NCBI RefSeq assembly: GCF_014647475.1
Contig: NZ_BMPG01000003.1
Location: forward strand, 372,001-436,000
DNA length: 64,000 bases
Direction of reading: 5' to 3'
Source of the DNA: Halocalculus aciditolerans
GTDB taxonomy: Archaea > Halobacteriota > Halobacteria > Halobacteriales > Halobacteriaceae
Shown here: positions 16,331 to 25,277 of the stretch, in pieces
Numbering within the stretch: the stretch's first letter is position 1
How the letters are laid out: each line of letters starts with the position of its first letter
The notes under the pieces: generated by a model
The model's input: the letters and a program-made list of their open reading frames with translations, nothing else
Database searches by the model: none
Told to the model about the DNA's origin: nothing
Made by a program: the position numbers and the translations under genes

Positions 16331-17290
16331 ATGGCGGGAGAGAACAATGAGGAGGGTGAGACGAGCATGAGTAACGGCAACGTCGACGTCGTCGTCGTCG
16401 GTGGCGGTCCGGCGGGGTCCGCCGCCGCACTATACACCGCCCAGTACGGCCTCGATACCGTCGTGTTCGACCGCGGGAAGTCGGCACTCAGCCGGTGTGC
16501 ATACCTTGAGAACTACCTCGGATTCCCCTGGGGCGTCGACATCCAGTCGTTCTACGAGCTGATACACGAACACGTCGAGGAGGCGGGCGGCACCGTCGTC
16601 TCGGATATGGTCCTCTCGGTGGACGAGCGCGAAGCGGGTGGGTTCCGCGTCGAGACACAGGAAGGCCGCACCGTCGATGCGGACCGCGTCGTCGCGGCGA
16701 CGACGTACGACCGCGACTACCTCGAGGGACTGGACGACGAGGACGAGATGTTCGAATCACACCAGCACGGAGACGGGGACGTGCACGAACACGTGTCACT
16801 AGACTACGTCGACGAGGAGGGGCGCGCGCCGGTCGACGGGCTGTACGTCGCCGGCGCACAAGTGGGGCGAGGGACGCAGGCGCTCACTGCGGCAGGGAAC
16901 GGGATGGAAGTCGGAACGGCCGTTGTCGTCGACGTCCGCCGCGATCAGGGGTACTGGGAGAAGGTCGCAGCCCACCGGTCTTGGAACTGGCCCCGATCCA
17001 CTGTGGACCACGACTGGGACGACGAAGAGGCGTGGAACGAGCGATTCCGGAAGCACAGAGTACCAGCGGACCACGACATCGACCCAGATCGCCTCAGGGA
17101 GGTCCGAGAGAAGGACGTCAAACACATGAAGACGTCGTACATGGACCGTGGGGAAGCCGAGCGACGGGAGGAGCGAGCGAAACGACGGTGGGCGGAACGT
17201 CTGGACGACGAACTCCTCCTCGACGTTCTCGACGACGAGCGCCTCCGTGAGTACGTACAGGAGCTGGAGGAGGAGAACGTCGCTAACTGA
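16331..17290 (+). CDS. FAD-dependent oxidoreductase, thioredoxin-reductase-like, iron-regulated
   Basis: The protein has 319 residues; the ATG at 16331 follows the operator, and MSNGNVDV at residue 13 is an alternative. The dinucleotide-binding fold is clear: VVVVGGGPAGSAAALYTAQY, then a second strand ending in FDRGKS, and a C-terminal FAD motif GLYVAGAQVGRGTQALTAAG. The redox CxxC of real thioredoxin reductases is absent; only a single Cys lies in LSRCAYLENYLG. The last 110 residues are a long, highly charged helical extension not found in thioredoxin reductase. With iron control and a neighbouring binding protein, a role in ferric/siderophore reduction is plausible (inference). Confidence 0.75.
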   Translation: MAGENNEEGETSMSNGNVDVVVVGGGPAGSAAALYTAQYGLDTVVFDRGKSALSRCAYLENYLGFPWGVDIQSFYELIHEHVEEAGGTVVSDMVLSVDEREAGGFRVETQEGRTVDADRVVAATTYDRDYLEGLDDEDEMFESHQHGDGDVHEHVSLDYVDEEGRAPVDGLYVAGAQVGRGTQALTAAGNGMEVGTAVVVDVRRDQGYWEKVAAHRSWNWPRSTVDHDWDDEEAWNERFRKHRVPADHDIDPDRLREVREKDVKHMKTSYMDRGEAERREERAKRRWAERLDDELLLDVLDDERLREYVQELEEENVAN

Positions 17291-17560
17291 GTCACACGAT
17301 CTCACGTCGAGCAGTCAGCTAGGTCGTGGCGTCGCGGTGCGAGAAGCGTGTCGTACGGCCGCCCCGGACGGAATACCAGAACCGCGCGCCGACCCGCCCG
17401 GGATGGCCAGTCGCAAGCGACGCAGGGGGCGGAAGCGGCGAGCGGTGCGAGCCCTACCGAGAACACGGGGAGAGCAGGCCCCGGCCACCCACCGATCTGA
17501 GCGTTCCTCCTGCTGAAACCCGCCTGTCGGTCGGGGAAACCACCTCCTCACGACAGCTAT

Positions 17561-18259
17561 TTACTGCTCTGCGTCCGCGGTGGTTTCGAGAGCGAACTGC
17601 TCGAAGAAGGATTCCATAAAGCTCCACCGGGACGCTCCAAGACGCCGGCCGTGGTCGGTATATAGCGCATCAAGTCGCTCGCGTGCCCAGTCACGTAAGA
17701 GTTCGATGTCTGGCACTTCTGGGCGGCCTGTGCTGAGCGTGGATGCGTCATCGATGACCGCATACCGATCGCCAGTACGCCCCGAGCGTTCACCGACGAT
17801 ACAGGCGAGTCGGATGAGTCCGACCGCACCAGTCGCATCGAGCTTATCAGCATCGAAGAGGAGCTTTGCTTCGAGCGTTTCAGGGTCGGGGGAGCTTGCT
17901 CGGATGCTGTGTGTTCGGAGACAGTGCTCGATTGCGGTAATCTGGTCAGGCCTCACGTCTTCGGCCTCGAGCAGGCTCGTGGCTTCGTTAGCTGCCCACT
18001 CGTCGTGGTCGTCGATCTCCCCGACACGTTCGAGTGGCCGTCCGATATCGTGAAACCACGCAGCTGCGGCTAGCACGTCTCGGTCAACGTCCTGGGGGTG
18101 CTCGTCCGCGAGCTGTTGCGAGATATCGTGCACCCGTTTTGCATGGAACATATCGTGCGCGGGGAAGGCGGCCTCGTAATACGAGCGCGATACCTCTCGG
18201 GCGAGTGGACCTAGCTCGGAGGGCATATTCTCAACAGTCACTGCAGGGCGCTTATCCAT
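17561..18259 (-). CDS. HD-domain phosphohydrolase
   Basis: The 232-residue protein has the HD metal-binding pattern: H in HDMFHAKRVHDIS, the HD pair in AAAWFHDIGRP, and a later D in LLFDADKLDATGAVG. This is the YedJ/uncharacterised HD family of metal-dependent phosphohydrolases; in this group the substrates are usually nucleotides or unknown phosphoesters. It is a cytosolic protein with no partner gene. It converges with the flavoprotein gene, and a decayed TnpB gene lies upstream. Confidence 0.85.
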   Translation of the reverse strand: MDKRPAVTVENMPSELGPLAREVSRSYYEAAFPAHDMFHAKRVHDISQQLADEHPQDVDRDVLAAAAWFHDIGRPLERVGEIDDHDEWAANEATSLLEAEDVRPDQITAIEHCLRTHSIRASSPDPETLEAKLLFDADKLDATGAVGLIRLACIVGERSGRTGDRYAVIDDASTLSTGRPEVPDIELLRDWARERLDALYTDHGRRLGASRWSFMESFFEQFALETTADAEQ

Positions 18260-18261
18260 TA

Positions 18262-19054
18262 TGTCTGTTCGGACAGCGGGTCCAGTGGTAACGGAGTTCC
18301 CCGCTATCCAAGAGCGAGCGACCAGCGGGTCGACATCCGCTCCGCGTACACGGCCGCCCGTGACGCGGCGCGGTCCACGTTTCGGAGAGCGAAGCCACCC
18401 CGTTGCCGTACTCCTCGGAGGCGTTCGTGCGCGGGTCGAGGCACTGTCACTGCGCCCAGACGGAAGCGCTCTGAGCGTCGCCCCGACCGGCCGGTGCCCG
18501 CCAAGGACGCCAGTGGCGTCGCCGTGATAGACGGCTCCGACGCCGTCGTCGTGGAGTCGCGCAACCAGGTCACGGGTGCGTTCGCGGCGTGATCCCGCGG
18601 GCGGGGGCGCGTTTGATAGCGCCGGTTGATTCGCTCACTGGCGTGCTGTCCCGCCGGTAGCGTCGCTCCGGCGTCGGCGGTGTGCTCGGTCGTCTCGCAG
18701 AACTACCGAAATAGCTCCTGGCCGCGGTACCAGTACTGGTCGCCGGCTGTCGTCGGACACGCTATGAGGACGCCCGGACCGATATCGGGCGCGACGGCGT
18801 CTGTCCCCGTCGGAATCCCCTGTTCCGCCTCGGAGACGTCACCGGCCGTAGGCCCGATAGGGCTCGTCGACGTCACCGGAGGCGTGGTGGAAGCGGCCCT
18901 GGTCGCCCTGCCAGTACGCCTCACCGCGGACCGCAACTCGGTCTCCGGAGCAGGTCATCCAGAAGGCGACATCGAAGAGCAACTCCTCGCCCAGAACGAC
19001 ACGCCCCAGCCGTTCACAGCGGGCTTCCGGCAGCTCCGTCGGAACACTGATCAT
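18262..19054 (-). pseudogene. decayed IS1341/IS605-type TnpB
   Basis: Pieces of TnpB are scattered over the three minus-strand frames in the right order. First comes AYWQGDQGRFHHASGDVDEP near the N-terminus, then IGPGVLIACPTTAGDQYWYR (RuvC start, D in a G-I-D-x-G context changed), then RRERTRDLVARLHDDGVGAV with YHGDATGVL (the conserved V-Y-x-G-D-x-T-G-V-L), and EEYGNGVASLSETWTAPRHG where S-E-A-W-T-S-Q-x-C would be expected. Frameshifts and the changed zinc-finger region mean it is dead. No TnpA partner is seen. Confidence 0.75.
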
Positions 19055-19080
19055 GAAGATTATTTCGCCAAGCGACTAAG

Positions 19081-19311
19081 ATGGAGTCTCCGAAGTATTC
19101 CGGTATGCGTCTCCGCAACTGGCTCCGAACGCACTCGCTGACTACGATCGCCCTGTGGTCGTTCGCGGTGGGTTGCATCGTGCTCGCGCTCACTAACACG
19201 CCCCTGCTCGGGATTGAACCGCTCATGCTGGCCGTCTTAGCGACCGTCTTCGCAGCCACGGCATCCTCGACAGCCGGCAGAGCAACTGACGACGACACCC
19301 GCTGCCACTAA
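19081..19311 (+). CDS. small two-helix membrane protein
   Basis: The protein has 76 residues and could also start at the ATG 24 bases downstream (MRLRNWLRTH). Two hydrophobic segments (about 24-42 and 46-66) are followed by a short polar tail. An AT-rich tract (gaagattattt) lies about 25 bases before the ATG. It looks like a genuine small haloarchaeal membrane protein of unknown function. Confidence 0.5.
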   Translation: MESPKYSGMRLRNWLRTHSLTTIALWSFAVGCIVLALTNTPLLGIEPLMLAVLATVFAATASSTAGRATDDDTRCH

Positions 19312-19859
19312 CGCGGCGGCTCGCGAGCAGCAGTCTCACGGGCTCACGCAGAGACAGCAGTGGCGGCGTTCCCGCGCCCCTCTTCGCGGGGATACAGCAC
19401 ACTATACAGCCTCGAGCGGCTGCTCTCCGACGGGGCCCTCTCGGGTCCCACGCCGCGGTTCTCCCATGTGGCGTGACGGCGGCTCTCGTCGGCGTCCACG
19501 CGGTCCTATCTTGTGGATCAGTGGGGTCGACGGGGGCGGAGCGGAGAAGCAACTCGCGGTGAACCCATCTGGGTCTGAGCGAGCGTCTGTGTCGGGGCTG
19601 GGAACGCCTGGAATCGTCCTCGACGTAGTACCACCGATGCCCGGGCTCTTGACCGGATCACCACGCCTGGTGGCCGTCAGTGTATTCGGAATCGGGATGA
19701 CGCCGATCGACGTCGATGCGTACTTTCCCGGCTCGTTTACGACGGTCCCGTATCGAAATCGAACGTCACCGAGAGCTGACCGACATATTTACAGTACGCC
19801 ATTAATACGTCTGTTACTGGAGGTGAGACGCGCCACTGGCGGCGTCTCAAGGCATCCCG
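19312..19859. other. no gene recognised; promoter of the next HTH gene at its end
   Basis: An open frame spans 19466-19876 but its composition is not convincing. The AT-rich run at about 19781-19812 (acatatttacagtacg, attaatacg) is the likely promoter of the HTH gene at 19860. Confidence 0.4.
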
Positions 19860-20762
19860 ATGTCCGAAGAACCTAGCGGGGACGCAGAGAGCCGCCGGTC
19901 TCCTCCGTCCGAAGCGTTCGCTGCACTCAGTAGCCCTCTCCGGGTGGATATCCTCCGGGAGCTGTCCGCCCAGCAACGACAACTAGGTGACGATAGCCTC
20001 GGGTTCGCCGATTTGCGTCGACGGGTTGACGTTGAGGACTCCGGACGGTTCCGATATCATCTCAAACAGCTACAAGACACGTTCGTGCAGAAAACGGACG
20101 CGGGATACCGGCTCACGCACGCCGGGCATAGAGTCATCGCTGCGATCCTCGCGGGCACGTTCACCGGCGACCAGTCACTGGGGCCCGTCGAGCTTGATAG
20201 CGAGTGCCCAGAGTGTCACCGACCGGCAGTGGCGACGTACGAGGATGGACGCTGTCTCGTGTCGTGTGCAAACGACCACACCCTCTTTACCTGGAGCGTG
20301 CCGCCAAACGCCACTGCGAGCCTGGACCTCCCCGGGCTCATTGACTTGGCCGAGTTACTCGCCCTTCAAGCAGTCGAACAGGCGTTAGCGGGTGTCTGTC
20401 CGGAGTGTTTTGACCCGGTCTCGAGTCAGATCCGGACGGCCGAAGCAGCTCGGCCGGCGTTCCAGGGGGACTGTGAGTCGTGTGGCGCTCAAATCGCGGG
20501 CCCGGTCGATCTCTGCCTGCTCGTCGATCCGGAAGTCGCCGCGTTCTGTCACCGCCACGGTCACTCCCCTCAGGACGACCATGTCTGGGAGAGCCCGTTC
20601 GTCCGTGATGACGCAGAACTGGTAGTCCTCGATGACGACCCCGTCCAGATCGAGTACACCCTGACCCTTGATGGGGAATCGCTCTCCGGCGAGATCTCTG
20701 AGAACGGCCACATCACAGTACACCGAACAGGGTCGACTGAGGGTCAGTCAGACGCCCCGTAG
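19860..20762 (+). CDS. ArsR-like winged-HTH protein with zinc-binding domains
   Basis: The protein has 300 residues. Residues 15-100 form an ArsR-type winged helix (FAALSSPLRVDILRELS, then a recognition region SGRFRYHLKQLQDTFVQKTD with the wing GYRLTHAGHRVIA). Behind it are four Cys-x-x-Cys or similar pairs (ECPECHRP, CLVSCANDH, CPECF, CESCG), which make two zinc ribbons, and a beta-rich end. This arrangement is common in haloarchaeal regulators annotated DUF7351-like. DNA binding is a safe inference; the signal and targets are unknown. Confidence 0.8.
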   Translation: MSEEPSGDAESRRSPPSEAFAALSSPLRVDILRELSAQQRQLGDDSLGFADLRRRVDVEDSGRFRYHLKQLQDTFVQKTDAGYRLTHAGHRVIAAILAGTFTGDQSLGPVELDSECPECHRPAVATYEDGRCLVSCANDHTLFTWSVPPNATASLDLPGLIDLAELLALQAVEQALAGVCPECFDPVSSQIRTAEAARPAFQGDCESCGAQIAGPVDLCLLVDPEVAAFCHRHGHSPQDDHVWESPFVRDDAELVVLDDDPVQIEYTLTLDGESLSGEISENGHITVHRTGSTEGQSDAP

Positions 20763-20951
20763 AATATGCGCGGCAGCACTGGGTCGGCTCCTCGAGACAT
20801 CTGTGACCCGCTGCAGTCCGGGCACTCCACACGTCGAGAGCAGTCGCTCTTAAAGCGACCGGGCGGGTTGGGTGCTACACGAGGCCTGTCAGTCCGCGGG
20901 CGAGAGCCGTCACTCATCGCGCCCTACGACTATGTCGAGGCGCAGTCGGTG

Positions 20952-21422
20952 CTATCCGTCTGATTCGATGTTGAGGAAGGACTCCCCGCCGATCACCACG
21001 CGAAGCGTGGACGGTCCCGAATGCGTGAACCGGTGGTCGTCTGTGGTCGATAGCGAGGAGCCACTCGCTCGAACGGTGTCACGACCGAGCGTGACTGCGT
21101 CGGGGCTGTCGAGGCTCGCGCTGACGTCGACGTCCAGTGTGTACGTTTGGCCGGGTGGGATGGGGATGGTGATCTCTTGGAGTTCGTCGGCCGGACTGGA
21201 CAGAGTGGCTGCGAGGTACTCTTTCCCGTCTGATGCCACCGTAATCGAAGCCCGCGCGTCGCCTGATAGCGTGTTCGAGACGCGGATTCGGACCGGCTGT
21301 TCTCCGGTCATGGACGCATCGTCAGGGGAGCCGTCTGCGTCGTCAGTACTCGGGGGGAGGGCTGTTGCGCTTCCCGCCCCGGTAAGCGCGGTTACTCCTG
21401 CGAGAACGTCGCGGCGCTTCAT
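20952..21422 (-). CDS. Tat-exported protein of unknown function
   Basis: The protein has 156 residues. The N-terminus MKRRDVLAGVTALTGAGSAT is a short Tat signal (RRD followed by a hydrophobic stretch), with no lipobox Cys. The mature domain is beta-rich (VRIRVSNTLSGDARASITVA) and resembles the small Ig-like domains seen in many exported haloarchaeal proteins. There is no recognisable enzyme motif or operon partner. Confidence 0.7.
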   Translation of the reverse strand: MKRRDVLAGVTALTGAGSATALPPSTDDADGSPDDASMTGEQPVRIRVSNTLSGDARASITVASDGKEYLAATLSSPADELQEITIPIPPGQTYTLDVDVSASLDSPDAVTLGRDTVRASGSSLSTTDDHRFTHSGPSTLRVVIGGESFLNIESDG

Positions 21423-21849
21423 GCTCTAAAAGATGATCTCGTGGTAACAAGTGCCTTCTGTCTGCGATCAGATCCGCTTCGTGTACGGACCGAAACCGAC
21501 GTCCGTGCCTCGTTCGACAGCGCAGGCCGCTACCCCGAAGTCCATCGGAGTCGCATCGTCCTTCCGGCACGGCGGGGCGAGATCGGCTTCAGCGACGTAG
21601 ATCGTCGGATTGGTTTCACGGGTCGTGCAGCCGTACCGGGTCGAGAGGCTCGGATACTGTGGACTGGAAGGGGTGGTAGGTTTCGAAGGGGGTGTTCGCA
21701 TCGGTTCCTTGGAGCGCGAACGGAGGACGGTCGGCGTAAGAACGATACCGCCGTCCGGTTCGAAGGACGTGACACGGACCGTTCTTCCGATTTATCGCGA
21801 ACGGGTACGGGGTGTTCGGGTCGCTCGGACGGGTCGTTTCCTCGTCGCC
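21423..21849. other. no confident gene; possible minus-strand remnant
   Basis: A minus-strand frame from about 21790 to 21468 has some coding character (VTSFEPDGGIVLTPTVLRSR and NPTIYVAEADLAPP, ending in VGFGPYTKRI) but no good start or family. It may be a small gene or a decayed one. Nothing else is supported. Confidence 0.3.
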
Positions 21850-22641
21850 CTACTTCGTCTCGGGAAGCGGGACCGCGTCGCCCCAGAGCGTCTGGAAGTG
21901 GCGTTCGAGCTCATCCAGAACGGTATTGTCTTGCACGGCGACGACACCGAGGCGGTCGGCGTCCATCCACGGATGTGGGATGTCGATCGTCGCGGTCGCG
22001 GAATCCACGACGTCGAACGAGAGTTCGAGACCCGAGAGGATGCGGATTCGGATACCGTCGCGGACGTCGAAGCGCTCGAAGAACGAATCGGGAATCGTGT
22101 CGAGAACCTGTTCGCTCAGGAGGAGGGAGACACAAACGTCGGACTCGGCACCGGCGAAGAACGCGTCCACCTCCCGTTCGAGCGTCTCCCACGGGGCCTT
22201 CTCGTACGGGGGCCCGACGACTGCCTGGACTGACGACGTCGCTGTCCGCATGTGTTCTCGGAGCGCGACCTGCATCTCTTCGCTCCCGAGCGAGCCGAGC
22301 CAGATGTTACCTTCGACCGGTCGAGTCGGGAGAAGGTTCGACCGAACAGCCGAAGCAACCTCACAGTACCGCACCCATTCGCGTTGGAGTTCGGCAGTTC
22401 GCTCAGCCAGAAGTGTCGACACAGCGGCATCCGGTTCGACCGCGGTATATCGCGTCGGCTCTGTCGATTTCGCATGGACGAGCTGGCGCGTCTCGAGATC
22501 GTTGAGGACGTCGTAGATTCGGCCTCTGGGTACACCGCTCGCGTCCGACAGTGCAGCCGCGGTCGTCGAACCGCTGACGAGCAGCGTCCGATAGACTCGC
22601 TCCTCGTAACTCGAGAGGCCGAGTTCAGTGAGTTCCGTCAT
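21850..22641 (-). CDS. TrmB-family transcriptional regulator
   Basis: The protein has 263 residues. I place the start at the ATG giving MTELTELGLSSYEERVYRTL, the classic TrmB beginning; a longer frame upstream to 22707 is Arg-rich and unlikely. The HTH is ALSDASGVPRGRIYDVLNDL with a wing ending in RYTAVEPDAA. A coiled-coil helix follows, then a C-terminal PLD-like/TrmB effector domain (VQAVVGPPYE, VSLLLSEQV). TrmB regulators in haloarchaea respond to sugars or other ligands. It is divergent from the SMR efflux gene, which is its obvious candidate target. Confidence 0.9.
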   Translation of the reverse strand: MTELTELGLSSYEERVYRTLLVSGSTTAAALSDASGVPRGRIYDVLNDLETRQLVHAKSTEPTRYTAVEPDAAVSTLLAERTAELQREWVRYCEVASAVRSNLLPTRPVEGNIWLGSLGSEEMQVALREHMRTATSSVQAVVGPPYEKAPWETLEREVDAFFAGAESDVCVSLLLSEQVLDTIPDSFFERFDVRDGIRIRILSGLELSFDVVDSATATIDIPHPWMDADRLGVVAVQDNTVLDELERHFQTLWGDAVPLPETK

Positions 22642-22770
22642 CCTCGGAGGGACCGCGGTTCGTGATTCCCCGCATCGACGGTTCGACACGACTGACAGGG
22701 CACCCACGTCGAGCGCCGTCGTCGCGAGACTTGCTCATCGGTCTCAATCGGGACGGTAGTCAGACCGAGG

Positions 22771-22780
22771 GAGCATATAT
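22771..22780 (+). promoter_or_regulatory. TATA-like element before the SMR gene
   Basis: The sequence gcatatatcc lies about 75 bases before the ATG at 22851 in the 209-base divergent gap between the TrmB regulator and the SMR gene. Confidence 0.35.
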
Positions 22781-22850
22781 CCACGGGAACCTGCTGCAAG
22801 TGACACCGCGTTTCAGAACACCAAACGTACACGAGGAGACAATCCCACCC

Positions 22851-23183
22851 ATGAATCCGTACATCGTGCTCGCCGGCGCAATACTCTCCGAGCTCCTCGG
22901 AACGACGGCTCTCGAACTCTCTGACGGGTTCACGAACCTCGTGCCGAGCGTGGGAGTCGTCGTCGGATACGGGCTCGCGTTCTACCTCCTGTCGGTAACG
23001 CTCCAAGACCTCCCAGTCGGCGTCGTCTACGGGACGTGGGCCGCGCTCGGTATCGTCGGCGTCGCAGTGGTCGGTGTCGTCGTGTTCGGTGACCCGATCG
23101 ACTCCATCGGCATTGTCGGCCTCCTACTCATCATCGCCGGGGTCTACTGTGTGAATATCCTCTCAGAGATGTCGGCTCACTAG
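22851..23183 (+). CDS. small multidrug resistance (SMR/EmrE-type) efflux protein
   Basis: The protein has 110 residues, the normal SMR length, with four membrane helices. The essential glutamate sits at residue 14 (MNPYIVLAGAILSELLGTTA), exactly as in EmrE Glu14. The G-Y-G-L-A-F-Y motif of helix 2/3 and the W-A-A-L-G-I-V-G helix-3 motif with Trp are present. The ATG at 22851 is preferred over the upstream in-frame start, which would add 63 hydrophilic residues. Proton-coupled export of lipophilic cations or guanidinium-like compounds is the family function. Confidence 0.95.
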   Translation: MNPYIVLAGAILSELLGTTALELSDGFTNLVPSVGVVVGYGLAFYLLSVTLQDLPVGVVYGTWAALGIVGVAVVGVVVFGDPIDSIGIVGLLLIIAGVYCVNILSEMSAH

Positions 23184-23360
23184 CCCGCCAACGGGAGTCT
23201 CGGGACCGAGCGGCGATTCGCCGGAGGGACAGCCAGCGGGCGTCTGCGGCATCACTCTCCTCCGCGTCGGCGTCACGACCACAGTCGCCCGAATCGCTCG
23301 GGCGAAACACTACGACGACTCCCCCACAGCCTTTACTCGCTCCGCGGAGTCAGTATCGGT

Positions 23361-24491
23361 GTGAACCAGAAACGGGCCGTCGTCGCCGCCTTCGGCCTGC
23401 TCGTCACCGTCGCGCTGGCCGTGCTCGCCTACCGGTTCATCGCGCCGCTCACCGTCTCCGTCTTCCTCTACTACTCCACGCGCCGCTACTTCCACGCGCT
23501 CCGCCGCCTCCACCTCCCGCGGCGCGTCCGCGCCGTCTCCGTCCTCGTCTCCCTCGCCGTCCCGCTCCTCCTCCTCACGACCTACGCGGCCGTTCTCCTC
23601 GTCCTCGAAGCCCGGCACTTCGTCGACCAGTACGCGGTCGTCGAGACCGCCGCCGCGGCCTTCCCCGGCTTCGACGGCATCGATCGCATCCCCGAGCTCA
23701 GCGCGCACGGCCTCTACGAGGCCTATCAGGCCGGCGAGTTCGCGCCCTTCATCGAGTTCGCGAGCGAGCACGCGGCCTTCCTCACCTCCCTCGTCTCGGA
23801 CTTCTTCCTCGGGCTCTTCGTCGTCATCATCGTCACCTACTACCTCCTCGTCGACGGCCACCGCGTCCGCGACTGGCTCCTCGGCTTCGACGACGACGGC
23901 GTCATCCGCGACTACTTCGAAGCCGTCGACGCCGAGCTCGAATCCGTCCTCTTCGGCAACCTCCTGAACGTCATCGCCATCTCCCTCATCGCCATCGGCG
24001 CGTTCGAACTCTACAACCTCATCGCGCCCGCCGCCGTCGAAATCCCCTACCCCGCGCTCGCCGGCGTCCTCACCGGCGTCGCCAGCCTCATCCCCGTCGT
24101 CGGCATGAAAATCGTCTACCTCCCGCTCGCCGCCGTCACCGCCCTTCCCGTCGTCCTCGGCGGCGACCAGTCCCTCCTCGTCTACGTCGTCGCCTTCCTC
24201 GTCGTCGCCGTGGTGGTCGTCGACACCATCCCCGACCTCCTCCTCCGCCCCATCCTCAGCGGGAAGAACACCCACGTCGGCCTCCTCATGCTCGCCTACA
24301 CCATCGGCCCCGTCGTTCTCGGCTTCTACGGCATCTTCTTCGCCCCCATCCTCCTCGTGGCCGGCCTCACCTTCGCCACCACCACCCTCCCCCGCCTCCT
24401 CAACGAGGACGACGTCGACGCCGACGCGGATACGGACGGCGACAGTGACACACTGCCGCCAGACCAGCGCCGCCTCGACGACTTCGCCTGA
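23361..24491 (+). CDS. AI-2E family transporter
   Basis: The protein has 376 residues and starts at GTG. It has about eight membrane helices with the PF01594 plan: an N-terminal pair (LLVTVALAVLAYRFIAPLTV), a cytoplasmic-facing central region, and the C-terminal conserved helices (EIPYPALAGVLTGVASLIPV, VGMKIVYLPLA and LLLRPILSGKNTHVG). The D-x-x-L-L-R-P-x-x-x-G motif is strongly conserved in this family. Family members transport small molecules or ions (AI-2, Na+/H+ in halophiles), so the substrate is undefined. It is monocistronic. The acidic C-terminal tail of about 25 residues is typical for haloarchaea. Confidence 0.9.
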   Translation: MNQKRAVVAAFGLLVTVALAVLAYRFIAPLTVSVFLYYSTRRYFHALRRLHLPRRVRAVSVLVSLAVPLLLLTTYAAVLLVLEARHFVDQYAVVETAAAAFPGFDGIDRIPELSAHGLYEAYQAGEFAPFIEFASEHAAFLTSLVSDFFLGLFVVIIVTYYLLVDGHRVRDWLLGFDDDGVIRDYFEAVDAELESVLFGNLLNVIAISLIAIGAFELYNLIAPAAVEIPYPALAGVLTGVASLIPVVGMKIVYLPLAAVTALPVVLGGDQSLLVYVVAFLVVAVVVVDTIPDLLLRPILSGKNTHVGLLMLAYTIGPVVLGFYGIFFAPILLVAGLTFATTTLPRLLNEDDVDADADTDGDSDTLPPDQRRLDDFA

Positions 24492-24619
24492 TCCGGAAGA
24501 GCCACAGTCGCACGCGCCGCTCGGACGGTACACGCACTGCTGGGGCGGGACGCGGCGCGGCTGGCGTCGGCGCTCGCGGACGGACGCGAAGGAATAGCTG
24601 CGAGAGAGAAGGAGCCGCG

Positions 24620-25108
24620 TTAGCGGACGGTGGGTTCGCTCACCGGCTCGGCGAACGCGACGGTGTCTTTCACGTCGGTGATTTCGACGTCGACCTGGTC
24701 GCCGGGCTGGGTGTCGGAGACGATGACGATGAAGCCGCGTTCGACCTTCGCGATGCCGTCGCCCTTGTCGCCGAGCGTGTCGATGGTGACCGAGCGAACT
24801 TCGCCCTCCTCGACGGGCGGACGCTGGCCGCGCGGCCCGCGGCGGTCCTGGTCGTCGTTCGCGGACGGCGACGACGACGGCGAGGACGCGGCCTTCCCGG
24901 CGTTCGTCCCGGCGGACCGCTCGGCGGCCGTCGCGTTCCCGGACGCGTTCGAGGCCGCGGACGCGAGGAGCGCGACGCGGTACGTCTCGTCGACGGACAG
25001 CGACCCGCTCTCGACGACTTCCTTCGGCACCGTGATGGTGTACTCGTCTGCTTCCTCCTGAATCGACGTCTCGAACAGCAGTCGAAGCGAATCAGATATC
25101 TCAGTCAT
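24620..25108 (-). CDS. TRAM-domain RNA-binding protein
   Basis: The protein has 162 residues. The C-terminal 65 residues are a TRAM domain (VRSVTIDTLGDKGDGIAKVE, then GFIVIVSDTQPGDQVDVEIT). The N-terminal 50 residues are a small domain with TITVPKEVVESGSL, and a Ser/Asp/Gly-rich linker separates them. Archaeal TRAM proteins bind RNA and some act as RNA chaperones in the cold. It is divergent from the acyl-CoA synthetase gene. Confidence 0.9.
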   Translation of the reverse strand: MTEISDSLRLLFETSIQEEADEYTITVPKEVVESGSLSVDETYRVALLASAASNASGNATAAERSAGTNAGKAASSPSSSPSANDDQDRRGPRGQRPPVEEGEVRSVTIDTLGDKGDGIAKVERGFIVIVSDTQPGDQVDVEITDVKDTVAFAEPVSEPTVR

Positions 25109-25245
25109 TACGCCTGCTACGCGTCACAGCGTAAAAATCCCCGTGGATTCGACGACGTTACCAGTCGAAACGCTCGCCGGCGAGCCCGCTGCGAATCGGC
25201 GTCCGTACGCCCCCCGAGAGTTACCGCTGGCTACCCAGACACGGA

Positions 25246-25255
25246 CTTATTTAAA
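25246..25255 (+). promoter_or_regulatory. TATA box of the acyl-CoA synthetase gene
   Basis: The sequence cttatttaaa lies 23-32 bases before the ATG at 25278. It predicts transcription starting near the start codon and argues against the longer frame beginning at 25143. Confidence 0.6.
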
Positions 25256-25277
25256 CAACCGTGATGAATGTGAGGGT

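Noticed and set aside
21441-22505. 354-residue plus-strand frame opposite the TrmB gene
   Set aside because: Ser/Arg-rich shadow; the minus strand has a clear TrmB protein.
23310-24533. 407-residue minus-strand frame opposite the AI-2E transporter
   Set aside because: Repetitive Glu/Asp/Gly/Val sequence, a typical shadow of a TM-rich gene in high-GC DNA.
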